From NCBI GenBank assembly GCA_963827135.1, contig CAWGZX010000004.1, positions 124,001 to 188,000 on the forward strand: a DNA stretch of 64,000 bases, written 5' to 3'. The notes below the pieces were generated by a model, which searched no databases, was not told the DNA's origin, and saw nothing but the letters and a program-made list of their open reading frames with translations. The DNA is from JAJRAN01 sp963827135. Lineage in GTDB: Archaea; Thermoplasmatota; Thermoplasmata; Methanomassiliicoccales; UBA472. The first letter of the stretch is position 1; every line of letters begins with the position of its first letter. The position numbers were made by a program, and so were the translations under genes. Of the stretch, positions 25,705-35,454 are shown in pieces.

Positions 25705-26873
25705 GCTATCCTCTCCATGAGCTCAGCGTAAGAGCCGCAGACCACCTTCTGCGAACAGAGGGAGGGCAGGTAGTTGCAGGCCTTGGCGGAATTGGTGGCT
25801 GTGCAAATATGCCTGGATTCGATGGGCGCCACGATCATGCAGGTGTCGCAGACCACCTTCCCGAACCTCTCTAGCACAGCCGTCTCCTTCGGGCACCAGG
25901 TCTTAACTGTCCTTGAGGTGCAGAACCACACTTCCGGCGCATCCGACCGCCTACGCTTGCCGTCCAACATGGAGGCGAGCATCTTCATTTCCATCTGGGA
26001 GAGGTGCGGACAACCGACCGCGATCAGGTCCGGTTCCTTGCCCGTGGTCAGAGCATCCTTGGCCTTCTTCACATCGCTATGGTCGAAGCTGACCCTTTCC
26101 AAACCCTTCAGGTCCTGGCTGGCATTGCCTGGGGTCACCCCTTCGACGTGGAAGATCGCCACGGAGCCCGAGGCCGCCATGGCCGCGGCCATTGTCTTCA
26201 ATCCGTTGCAGTCCGGTCTGATGCCTTTGAAATAGGGGACCGCGGCTCCGAGCCTCTGTCCAACCGCGTGGCCGAGCAAAGAGTAGTCAGTGATCTCATC
26301 CAGTACCTTCGCCTCCACGACAACGGTCGGCTTTCGGTTCTCCTCAAGATGGAGCCCGTACAGTGGCGTCTTTCCCATGATCGCCGCGGCCAGCGCCCCT
26401 GGTCCCCCCTCGCGGTTGGTCCGAGCGCCGAGGACGGAGTTGACATATGAAAGCGCGGAGGACTCCGCCCATGCGACAGAGTCCCCGAGTCTGGGGGTGT
26501 TGCCGGTAAAGTAGGGCGTGCAGGTGCAATTGGTGGTAACCCCCATCCTTTCGTACGCCCTTATGATGGCCAGCTGTCTATGAGCAAAGTCTGCCCCGAC
26601 CCCCATCTCCTGCCAGCGGTCAAGATCCATCCCGGCGGGGTTCAACGTGGTCTGCACCTTGACCCTTGCGTCCTTGGAGATCTCCTCGAGGAAGTCCAAT
26701 CCTCCCTCCCCGATGGTCTTGAAGGAGACCCCGGAGAGATGCGCCGAGGTTATTGGGATGAGGCGGTCGGCATCATAGATGCGGCCCAGTGCTACGAGGA
26801 GCTCCAATGCCCTCTGCATCCCAGGTCCTTGCTCACCAGCTAGGGCCTTCTCCTCTTCTCGGGTTAGATGCAT
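25701..26873 (-). CDS. Phosphomevalonate dehydratase large subunit (AcnX, DUF521)
   Basis: 390 residues. Member of aconitase X. In archaea it dehydrates mevalonate 5-phosphate to trans-anhydromevalonate 5-phosphate in the modified mevalonate pathway that feeds isoprenoid lipids. Visible family stretches: IPITSAHLSGVSFKTIGEGG (about 40-59), TTNCTCTPYFTGNTPRLGDS (about 113-132), SYVNSVLGARTNREGG and the cysteine-containing GCPHLSQMEMK, CDTCMIVAPI and TNSAKACNYLPS that fit the iron-sulfur site. A TATA-like TTAAAACG (26898-26905 as read on the plus strand) is about 26 nt from the ATG. It is followed with overlap by its fused small subunit. Confidence 0.92.
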   Translation of the reverse strand: MHLTREEEKALAGEQGPGMQRALELLVALGRIYDADRLIPITSAHLSGVSFKTIGEGGLDFLEEISKDARVKVQTTLNPAGMDLDRWQEMGVGADFAHRQLAIIRAYERMGVTTNCTCTPYFTGNTPRLGDSVAWAESSALSYVNSVLGARTNREGGPGALAAAIMGKTPLYGLHLEENRKPTVVVEAKVLDEITDYSLLGHAVGQRLGAAVPYFKGIRPDCNGLKTMAAAMAASGSVAIFHVEGVTPGNASQDLKGLERVSFDHSDVKKAKDALTTGKEPDLIAVGCPHLSQMEMKMLASMLDGKRRRSDAPEVWFCTSRTVKTWCPKETAVLERFGKVVCDTCMIVAPIESRHICTATNSAKACNYLPSLCSQKVVCGSYAELMERIA

Positions 26874-26883
26874 GCGCGCTGAT

Positions 26884-26897
26884 TGAACGCCCGTTCA
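26884..26897. promoter_or_regulatory. Dyad between TATA box and start of the phosphomevalonate dehydratase gene
   Basis: TGAACG and CGTTCA form perfect 6-nt arms with two bases between them. The site sits immediately downstream of the presumed TATA box and just before the leaderless start at 26873, where a bound repressor would block initiation. The binding protein is unknown. Confidence 0.4.
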
Positions 26898-26952
26898 TTA
26901 AAACGTTTTGGAACTTGATAGGCGGAATTGCACAGAAGTTGTGAGAAGAAGG

Positions 26953-27068
26953 CGGGCCCGCCGAGATTTTCGTCCCCCTCGAGGGATTTCGAACTCGGGT
27001 CCGGGGCTTTCTCCCATCCCTCAGGATGGCCGGAGGCCCCTGTGATATCCAAGCTACACTACGGGCCC
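26953..27068 (-). tRNA. tRNA-Arg(CCG) with two 21-nt introns
   Basis: Acceptor GGGCCCG/CGGGCCC (27068-27062 and 26960-26954), discriminator G at 26953, D arm GTG/CAC, anticodon stem GGGGC/GCCCC and T stem CCGAG/CTCGG. Removing two insertions gives a 74-nt mature tRNA with loops CTCCGGA (anticodon CCG, 27031-27033) and TTCGAAT. Intron 1 (27009-27029) lies after position 37; intron 2 (26967-26987) lies in the T loop after position 59. Each makes a strict bulge-helix-bulge: central helix CTCC/GGAG with bulges GGC and AAA, and central helix TTCG/CGAA with bulges AAA and AAT. Both are cut after the second bulge base. A TATA-like GGTTTATCC lies near -28. Confidence 0.92.
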
Positions 27069-27092
27069 GCGGACGAGGCCATATGCGGAACC

Positions 27093-27101
27093 CTGGATAA
27101 A
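27093..27101 (-). promoter_or_regulatory. TATA box of tRNA-Arg
   Basis: GGGTTTATCC on the minus strand lies about 28 nt before the first base of the tRNA at 27068. The 27110-27349 interval between it and the ribosomal operon shows no other gene. Confidence 0.5.
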
Positions 27102-27349
27102 CCCTTGCTTTATCCAAGCTGCTACTGCCAAGTAAGGAAATCCTGGAATAAGAACGAATGCTCATCAAGAAGTCGATCTCGACATGTTATCAATAGGTCA
27201 AGAGCTCGACCACCCTCACCTGCCAGCCGTAGAGGCTTCGAATGACCCAGTACGTTCCTGGGGACAAGGAACATCCTCCGTTCATTTACAGATGAAACTA
27301 AATGAAAAATAGATTGTGATGGCCCTGATGCTCGGGCCAACTTAAGCCG

Positions 27350-27553
27350 TTACTTCTTCTTGAACTCGGTGTAGCCGCACTTGCCGCACGAGTTGCGGTT
27401 GCCGTGCTCGCCCAGGAAGACGCCTGGTCCGCACTTGGGGCAGTTGCGTTTCTTCCTCTCCAGCTTGCCTTCCTTGCCAGCTGCATAGAAGTCCTTCTTT
27501 CCCTTGCCCAGCTGCTTCGGCTTCGCCGCACCCTTCTCTTTCTTGTCAGCCAT
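27350..27553 (-). CDS. rps27ae: 30S ribosomal protein S27ae
   Basis: 67 residues. Basic N terminus and a zinc ribbon CPKCGPGVFLGEHGNRNSCGKC (Cys38, Cys41, Cys56, Cys59), which is typical of S27ae without the ubiquitin fusion seen in eukaryotes. It is the last gene of the rpo7-spt4-DUF359-rps24e-rps27ae operon, 11 nt after rps24e. Stop is TAA. Confidence 0.96.
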   Translation of the reverse strand: MADKKEKGAAKPKQLGKGKKDFYAAGKEGKLERKKRNCPKCGPGVFLGEHGNRNSCGKCGYTEFKKK

Positions 27554-27564
27554 GTCGAATCACC

Positions 27565-27909
27565 TTACTTCGCCTTGGGGGCCGCGCGGGGCTTGGCCGC
27601 TGCCTTCGCTTTCGCCTTCTTCTCCGCCAGCCCATGCCTCACCAGCATATGGCGGCCCTCGGTCTTCTTCAGGGCTTCGTCGCTCTCGTAGACCTTGGCG
27701 TACCCGTTGGTGACGCCCTTGCCATACTCGGTCTCCATCCTGTCCACTACCACTCTCTCCTTCGGGGCTCCTACCGCGGCGGCAATGGCCGTCCTCACGG
27801 TGTCCCTGGTGGGGGTGGACTCGGTGGCATGCTCCACCGAGAAGCTTATCTCATTCCTCTCAAGAAGAGCGTTCTCCTTCTTGCTCTCGATCTGCACCTT
27901 CAATTGCAT
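27565..27909 (-). CDS. rps24e: 30S ribosomal protein S24e
   Basis: 114 residues. Begins MQLKVQIESKKENALLERNE, followed by the family core ATESTPTRDTVRTAIAAAVG and VDRMETEYGKGVTNGYAKVY. An Ala/Lys-rich tail (residues 97-114) is longer than in many archaea. Its start overlaps the end of the DUF359 gene by 10 nt, so the genes are tightly coupled. Confidence 0.96.
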   Translation of the reverse strand: MQLKVQIESKKENALLERNEISFSVEHATESTPTRDTVRTAIAAAVGAPKERVVVDRMETEYGKGVTNGYAKVYESDEALKKTEGRHMLVRHGLAEKKAKAKAAAKPRAAPKAK

Positions 27910-28415
27910 TCCTCCATCGCGTCGATCAGTTCTCTTGCCTTTTTACGCACGTTCTCGTCGACGTGCACGGAAACGATGCCCTTCCTCGGCATGCCGTAGA
28001 ATATACGGGTGCCCAAGGGGGCGAGGGCAGCGATCACGAGGGAGGCAAGGTCCTCTTCGCCCTCCACCATCAGCTTGACCTTCACATCGTGGGCCAAGGC
28101 GCTCTTGATGGCCGTAACCAGCTCGGGCGTCACTTGCCCGGCCGGGTTTCTGACTTGCATCTCCTTCCCTGGCAGGGAAGGCAGCTTCGCGGCCAGCTCA
28201 CTCATGTCCTTGCGCTCGGTCCTCAGGTCGTAGACCATCAGGTCCGGTTGCTCGCCGTTCTCCACCATGCTTAAGGAGACCACGTCACCGACGGTAGCGG
28301 ACCAATCGCTGGCTCGCAGGTCCTCAACCGCTTGCTTCTCGGTCACAAGGCTTCCGAACGGCATGGCCAAACGGCTCCTAATCTTTATAGGCAGTCTCCA
28401 GCCCTTCCGCGGCAC
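27900..28415 (-). CDS. GTP-dependent dephospho-CoA kinase (DUF359)
   Basis: 171 residues from GTG 28415. Phosphorylates dephospho-CoA in the last step of archaeal coenzyme A synthesis. Family stretches: PIKIRSRLAMPFGSLV near the start, DVVSLSMVENGEQPDLMVYD (about 45-64, with the DGKT-equivalent position reading VYDLRTERK), VRNPAGQVTPELVTAI and MVEGEEDLASLVIAALAPLG (about 117-136). The GTG is preferred because the conserved RLPxxxRxxLxxPFGxLV block starts upstream of the first ATG (28364), and it leaves spt4 untouched. Third gene in the rpo7 operon. Confidence 0.88.
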   Translation of the reverse strand: MPRKGWRLPIKIRSRLAMPFGSLVTEKQAVEDLRASDWSATVGDVVSLSMVENGEQPDLMVYDLRTERKDMSELAAKLPSLPGKEMQVRNPAGQVTPELVTAIKSALAHDVKVKLMVEGEEDLASLVIAALAPLGTRIFYGMPRKGIVSVHVDENVRKKARELIDAMEECN

Positions 28416-28422
28416 GCGCAGC

Positions 28423-28608
28423 TCAGCGCACGCGGAGCGCGAACTTGCCGTTGACATTAAGCCCCATCCTCTTGGCTATCTCGGACTTGGTGTGGTCCAG
28501 GATTATGACGTACCCCTGCCAATCCTTGGACGTCTGGTTTCCACAGAGGGGACAGGTGTCCTCCTCGGATATGAAGGAGCAGTGCTTGCAGGCCTTCTGT
28601 ATCCTCAT
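28423..28608 (-). CDS. spt4: Transcription elongation factor Spt4 (RpoE'')
   Basis: 61 residues from ATG 28608. A zinc finger of CKHCSFISEEDTCPLCG (two CxxC pairs) is followed by TSKDWQGYVIILDHTKSEIA, the Spt5-binding face of Spt4. Its ATG overlaps the rpo7 stop (ATGA). Works with Spt5 as a clamp on RNA polymerase. The rpo7-spt4 pair is a conserved archaeal arrangement. Confidence 0.95.
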   Translation of the reverse strand: MRIQKACKHCSFISEEDTCPLCGNQTSKDWQGYVIILDHTKSEIAKRMGLNVNGKFALRVR

Positions 28609-29183
28609 GCCGCGGCCCCCTTCTCCTTCTCGCCCTTCTTCTTTCGGTCCTCTTCCAGCCACTCGAACTTGCCCATACCGACCTGCCTCATGGTCAGGCC
28701 GATCTTGCTCTCCCTGGGATTGCGCTCGTTGATGCTGAGCGCCACGATCCTGGCCCGCACCTTGTCCCCGATCCTGAGGTCTCTCTTGGTATCCTTGCCG
28801 AGGAGGCGCTGGTTGACATCGTCGACGTCGATGCGGTCATCCATGATCTGGGAGATGTGCAGCAGCCCGTCCAATGGCCCGAAGCGCACGAACGCCCCGA
28901 ACTTCAGGACTTCCACCACCGTGCCCTCGACGACCTCCTGCAGGACTGGGCGGAAGATGAGCGATTCGAACTTGACCTTCTGATAGACGGCGCCGTCCCC
29001 ATGCACGATGCGGCCAGGGCCTTCGCGCTCGATGTTGCGAATCAGAACGGTGAGCGAGTCGCTGCCCTCGACCTTGCCCTCGAAGGACTCCTTGGCCAGC
29101 TCGACGACTGTGGCGTCGAGGTCCTCGCCCAGGCGGTCAGGCGGGATGCGCACGACCTTCTCTCGCTTTGCCATTAGATACAT
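28605..29183 (-). CDS. rpo7: DNA-directed RNA polymerase subunit Rpo7 (RpoE')
   Basis: 192 residues. Forms the polymerase stalk with Rpo4. N-terminal RNAP-like domain starting VVRIPPDRLGEDLDATVVEL and containing GRIVHGDGAVYQKVKFESLI; S1 domain from about residue 85 (VVEGTVVEVLKFGAFVRFGP, DGLLHISQIMDD). The tail is Lys/Glu-rich. The promoter reads CTTTATATAAG at about 29218-29228, and GAGGGT precedes the ATG. First gene of the five-gene operon. Confidence 0.96.
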   Translation of the reverse strand: MYLMAKREKVVRIPPDRLGEDLDATVVELAKESFEGKVEGSDSLTVLIRNIEREGPGRIVHGDGAVYQKVKFESLIFRPVLQEVVEGTVVEVLKFGAFVRFGPLDGLLHISQIMDDRIDVDDVNQRLLGKDTKRDLRIGDKVRARIVALSINERNPRESKIGLTMRQVGMGKFEWLEEDRKKKGEKEKGAAA

Positions 29184-29314
29184 AGGTTACCCTCTAGTGA
29201 CTCTGGCATATTTGAACACTTATATAAAGATTCACTCCGAACGCATTTTCGACAATATGCGCTGGATGCTAAAAAAATGGAAGGAAAGGAAAAGGTTTCC
29301 GATGCTAGCAAAAC

Positions 29315-31459
<2,145 letters not shown>

Positions 31460-31628
31460 AATCTACCTCTCTTTGGCGATTTTTACCCGGCAATGCAAAT
31501 TCGCATATATATTATTTGTTGAAAGTGACAGAGTTCGACAATTGTCTGGCATCCCTTGTGTTATTGTAACACGCCTCGGGTACCGAAAAGCATTTTCTCT
31601 CGAAACCTTTTAGGCTCTTCCGGTACAC

Positions 31629-32933
31629 GTGAGTACGAGCATCGAGTTCATCTATTATCTGTTGATCGCGCTAGGCGTCGGCGCCTTGGTGGGCGTGGAA
31701 CGCGAGCACCATAAGGGCGACGACATGGTTATCGCCGGCATCCGGACCTTCCCTCTGGTTTCCGTGCTCGGTTTCCTGCTTGCGTACATCGGTCAGAACG
31801 CCGAGGAGCTCGTTCCTGGAATGAGCGCACAGTATCTGCAGCTACTGTCCCTCATCGGCATCGCTATCGTCGCCACCATGGCTGTCGGGCTGCTGTACAT
31901 CCGCTTCAGCATGGGTGTGCCCGGCTTGACCACCCCCTTCGCCTTGGTCATCACCTATGTCGCCGGCCTCTTGGTCGGATTCGACCTGATCATCGAAGCG
32001 GTCGTGGTCTCGGTCATTGTGACCTTCCTGCTGGTCTCGAAGAAGCGCTTGCACGCGTACGCCGAGCTATTGGACGATGAGGAGCTTATCGGGGCATTGG
32101 AGTTCATAGCCATCGCATTCATCGCCTATCCGGTCACATTGCAGCTGGACCTTGCCCCTCCCTATGACATATTCAATCCCGGTGAGCCTCTGGCCATAAG
32201 CAACCTCTTCCTCATCGTCGTCTTCGTCTCGTCCATCTCCTTCATCTCCTTCTTGCTCATCCGCTGGCAGGGCGCGAGCAGGGGCCTGAGGTTCTCTGGT
32301 CTGCTGGGGGGGCTTGTGAGCTCCGAGGCGACCACCATCTCCCTTTCCAATCTGGCTAAGAGCAACAAGGGCATCATCCGCACGGCGGCGTCCGGTATCA
32401 TCCTGGCCAACGCCACCATGTTCGCCAGGGACCTGGCCGTCACTGTATTCGCGGACATGTCGTTGGCGACCGCCTCCTTGGTGGCCTTGCCCCTGCTGGC
32501 CTTGTCTGGGGTGGGCGTCGCCTTGGGCTATTCGATGAAGGTGGAGAAGGAGGCGGACGGGCACGAGCTGGACGTTCGCTCGCCCTTCGCCATCGTCCCG
32601 GCCTTGAAGTTCGGAATCATCTTCCTCATCATTACCGTCTTCGTGTACGTTGTCAACACCTACCTGGGTCAGGAGTACATCTATCTCGTCTCCCTAGGCG
32701 GAATGGTTTCGTCGGCGGCGGTGGCCGCTTCCGTAAGCAGCTACGTGTTCCTCGGTGAATTGGCAGCGATGGAGGCGGCGCAGATCATCCTCCTGGCCAC
32801 GGCCATATCGTCCTTCACCAAGCTGGCCTATGCCAGATACATCTCCAAGGACGTCTTCGGCCGGATCCTGCCCGGATGCTTGATCATGGGAGGTCTGTCC
32901 TTGGCCTTCGCCATAATCCTCTTCGTCTGGTAG
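31629..32933 (+). CDS. MgtC/SapB and DUF4010 membrane protein
   Basis: 434 residues from GTG 31629. N-terminal MgtC/SapB domain with LLIALGVGALVGVEREHHKG (residues 11-30) and AGIRTFPLVSVLGFLLAYIG. The second half is a DUF4010 domain (GLRFSGLLGGLVSSEATTIS near 220, then several membrane segments). About 12-13 hydrophobic segments in all. Bacterial MgtC proteins modulate magnesium and ATP homeostasis; the fused archaeal form has no known job. The stop is TAG. The next gene follows after about 50 nt in the same direction. Confidence 0.85.
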   Translation: MSTSIEFIYYLLIALGVGALVGVEREHHKGDDMVIAGIRTFPLVSVLGFLLAYIGQNAEELVPGMSAQYLQLLSLIGIAIVATMAVGLLYIRFSMGVPGLTTPFALVITYVAGLLVGFDLIIEAVVVSVIVTFLLVSKKRLHAYAELLDDEELIGALEFIAIAFIAYPVTLQLDLAPPYDIFNPGEPLAISNLFLIVVFVSSISFISFLLIRWQGASRGLRFSGLLGGLVSSEATTISLSNLAKSNKGIIRTAASGIILANATMFARDLAVTVFADMSLATASLVALPLLALSGVGVALGYSMKVEKEADGHELDVRSPFAIVPALKFGIIFLIITVFVYVVNTYLGQEYIYLVSLGGMVSSAAVAASVSSYVFLGELAAMEAAQIILLATAISSFTKLAYARYISKDVFGRILPGCLIMGGLSLAFAIILFVW

Positions 32934-32983
32934 CTTTGAAAAGCTGAGCACCTCGCAGCCCCAAGAAAGTAAATTAATATGGC

Positions 32984-33772
32984 ATGCAGTTCTCCTCGCA
33001 TCCCATGGTAAGCGAGGGCGACCTAATCGGGCTGGCGGGAGTCTACATCTATGTGGCGATCATCGTCATCCTCGCCTCCAAGCTCGACTTCATACGGACG
33101 GCCAAGGTTCACCGTAAGTTCGTCCACATCATGATCGGCAACATCGTTTTCATCTGGTGGATCTTCGACTCCAATTACATCATGGCCTTCCTGGCCGCCG
33201 CCCCCTTTATCCCCTTGCTCCTGCTAGCCTCTCCCTACTCTCATTTCAGCAAGCTCAAGGGCTCGTTCCTGGGCAAGACGACGGAGGAGAGCCACGATCT
33301 CGGCCTTGTCTACTACGCCATCTCCTGGACCATCTTGGCGTTCTTCTTCTTCGATCTGCGCCTGATAGCTTCGGTGGCGATCGTGGCCATGGCCTACGGG
33401 GATGGCATGGGTGGTCTCATCGGCAAGAGGTTCGGCAAGCGCAAGATCCATGGGCCAAAGACCTTGGAGGGGACCGTGGCGGTCTTCTGCGCCACGCTGG
33501 TGGCTGGCATCGTGGTCATTTCGTTCTACCAATGGCTGGATGTGCAAGGCCTGCTCTACTCGGAGCTGCCTATCGTCGGCATCGGCATGGTCCTCGTTTA
33601 CGCCTTGATAGTGGCGGCGTTCGTGGCCGTGGTGGAGCTCTTGACGCCGGGGGCGTTCGACAACCTAGTGATCCCCTTGGGCACCGCTGTGCTCCTTTAC
33701 CTGATCTGGGCATATCCCGCGGGAGTGCCCTTCCCCGACCCGTTCGTGGTCGTCCAGGGAATCCTGAGATAG
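32984..33772 (+). CDS. Polyprenol/dolichol kinase-like membrane protein
   Basis: 262 residues with about seven hydrophobic segments. Related to the COG0170 family (dolichol kinase, phytol kinase, DGK1), CTP-dependent kinases of lipid alcohols. Seen: KVHRKFVHIMIGNIVFIWW (residues 43-61) with the conserved RKxxH, MAYGDGMGGLIGKRFGKRKI (about 137-156) and KTLEGTVAVFCATLVAG, which form the presumed active site. A TATA-like AAATTAATATGG near 32970 precedes it. ATG 33005 is an alternative start. It ends directly before the kinase-like gene at 33773, so the two are probably co-transcribed. Confidence 0.82.
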   Translation: MQFSSHPMVSEGDLIGLAGVYIYVAIIVILASKLDFIRTAKVHRKFVHIMIGNIVFIWWIFDSNYIMAFLAAAPFIPLLLLASPYSHFSKLKGSFLGKTTEESHDLGLVYYAISWTILAFFFFDLRLIASVAIVAMAYGDGMGGLIGKRFGKRKIHGPKTLEGTVAVFCATLVAGIVVISFYQWLDVQGLLYSELPIVGIGMVLVYALIVAAFVAVVELLTPGAFDNLVIPLGTAVLLYLIWAYPAGVPFPDPFVVVQGILR

Positions 33773-34366
33773 GTGTCTCCATTGCGCTGGGTGGTGATGG
33801 ACGGCATCGATGGTTCGGGCAAGTCCACACTGGCCTATTGGGTCAAGGAAAAGTACGAAGCGGAAGGCGAGAGGGTGCTGGTCAGGGTGCATCCCTCCTC
33901 GACCTGGATCGGCCGTGGCGCCAGGAAGGCTTTGGAGGGAGAGGGCAAGGTCATGCGCCTCATCGCTACCATCTTCTTCATCCTTGATGTCCTGGACTCG
34001 TTGAGGAGGATGCCCCGCGACTCGAGGACGCACCAGACGATAGTGTACGTGCGCTACGTCATGGCCACCGCCTATCTGCCAGCTAGCATCGCCCCATTAG
34101 GATACGACTTCTTCACCAAGCTCCTCCCCATACCACGGCGCCTGGTGCTGGTGGACGTCGATCCGATCATAGCGTATCAACGCATCACCGAACGCCAGCA
34201 TAACAAGGAGATGTTCGAGGACGTAGCCTCATTAGAGCATGTGCGGCAGAAGGTGCTGATGCTTGCGAGGCGAGGAGGCTGGAAGATCGTGGATAACAGC
34301 CGAGGCGAGGACGAGTCCAGGCGACAGCTGCTCAGGACATTGGAGGAATGGGACTCATCGCCATGA
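33773..34366 (+). CDS. Thymidylate kinase-like P-loop kinase
   Basis: 197 residues from GTG 33773, immediately after the lipid kinase stop. P-loop GIDGSGKSTLAYWVK (residues 11-25) and the TMK-like context WVVMDG. The LID region carries TERQHNKEMFEDVASLEHVR (about 142-161). The usual thymidylate kinase DR(Y/W) and the substrate-binding pattern are replaced by a hydrophobic segment LIATIFFILDVLDSLRR, so the substrate may not be dTMP. The context with an isoprenoid alcohol kinase hints at lipid-phosphate chemistry, but this is inference. Confidence 0.75.
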   Translation: MSPLRWVVMDGIDGSGKSTLAYWVKEKYEAEGERVLVRVHPSSTWIGRGARKALEGEGKVMRLIATIFFILDVLDSLRRMPRDSRTHQTIVYVRYVMATAYLPASIAPLGYDFFTKLLPIPRRLVLVDVDPIIAYQRITERQHNKEMFEDVASLEHVRQKVLMLARRGGWKIVDNSRGEDESRRQLLRTLEEWDSSP

Positions 34367-34391
34367 TCTATCTGATCCCTATCAATCTGGA

Positions 34392-35303
34392 CTACTTTCT
34401 TTCTTCGAAAGCGACGAATTTCTTACCATCGCCATAGGGGCAGCTGCTCTGGTCGCAGGGCTCCAAATGAATGAGGACGTTGGTATGCGGGAGCCGCCTC
34501 TCGATCTCCTTCTCCAGGTCCTCGCATAATGCGTGGGCGTCGAGCACGCACATCTGACGATTGACTACCAGATGAAGGTCGACGAAACGCTCCGCCCCAG
34601 ACTTCCTCGTCCTAAGCTCATGGAAGTTGACGAACTTGGGGGCGTGGGTCAAGATTGCCTGCTTGACGATCGCCTCCTCCTCCCGGGGGAGAGTCTCGTC
34701 CACCAGCCCCTTGCTCGACTCCTTGGTCAGCTTGTAAGCCGCCCTCATGATCAGTATTGCCACGCCCATGGCGATGAGCGGGTCGAGCGCCTCGATGCCC
34801 GTGACCGCGATCAGTATTAAGCCAATGAAAACTCCCAGCGAGGTGTAGACGTCGGTGCGGAGGTGCATGCCGTCAGCGATGAGGGCTACAGAGTCCTCTT
34901 CCTTGCCCACCTTCATCAGCTGCTGCGAGACCAGCAGGTTGACCACTACCGATATCCCCATCACCACTATGCCCGCCAAGATGAACTCCACGGCCGCGCC
35001 GGAGATCAGGCGGGTCAAAGCCTCGTAGATGATGAGGAGCGAGGCGAAGAAGATGAGGATGGCCTCGACCACCCCGGCATAGTTCTCGTACTTCCCATGG
35101 CCGTAGGCATGGTCCTCGTCCGGCGGGATGGCCGACTTTCGCACCGAGTAGTTGGCGATGACCGCGGCCACGAGGTCTATCATGGAATGGATCGCCTCGG
35201 ACAGGACGGAGACGGACATCATCGTGATGCCCACCACCAGCTTCAGCACCACCAGGGCAGAGTTGGAGTAGATGGAGAGCATCGCCACTTTCTGCTTCTT
35301 CAA
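34392..35303 (-). CDS. Cation diffusion facilitator transporter
   Basis: 303 residues from TTG 35303, which has GGGGGA in front; an in-frame ATG at 35402 would add 33 residues that do not look like the family. Six membrane segments with the metal motifs SEAIHSMIDLVAAVI and DGMHLRTDVYTSLGV (HxxxD in each), and the cytoplasmic domain with RKSGAERFVDLHLVVNRQM. The tail CDQSSCPYGDGK adds two cysteines that could help bind zinc or a related ion. Efflux of Zn, Mn or Fe is usual for the family; the metal is not decidable. Stop is TAG. Confidence 0.9.
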   Translation of the reverse strand: MKKQKVAMLSIYSNSALVVLKLVVGITMMSVSVLSEAIHSMIDLVAAVIANYSVRKSAIPPDEDHAYGHGKYENYAGVVEAILIFFASLLIIYEALTRLISGAAVEFILAGIVVMGISVVVNLLVSQQLMKVGKEEDSVALIADGMHLRTDVYTSLGVFIGLILIAVTGIEALDPLIAMGVAILIMRAAYKLTKESSKGLVDETLPREEEAIVKQAILTHAPKFVNFHELRTRKSGAERFVDLHLVVNRQMCVLDAHALCEDLEKEIERRLPHTNVLIHLEPCDQSSCPYGDGKKFVAFEERK

Positions 35304-35397
35304 GCTCTCCCCCTTACCATCATCGTAGGCCGATTTAGGCTTTTGCCCCGAGCCAGGGTATGACCTGCGGGCGATGGTCCAACAATCCACGATGGGT

Positions 35398-35410
35398 AGC
35401 ATTTAATAAC
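35398..35410 (+). promoter_or_regulatory. TATA box of the deoxyhypusine synthase gene
   Basis: GCATTTAATAACG lies about 50 nt before ATG 35455, predicting a start near 35430 and a short leader. An inverted-repeat-like CTCGCGCTTGAGAGAGCGCG lies in that leader. Confidence 0.4.
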
Positions 35411-35454
35411 GTGCTCGCGCTTGAGAGAGCGCGCCCAGCGTAGGGAGAGTTCCC

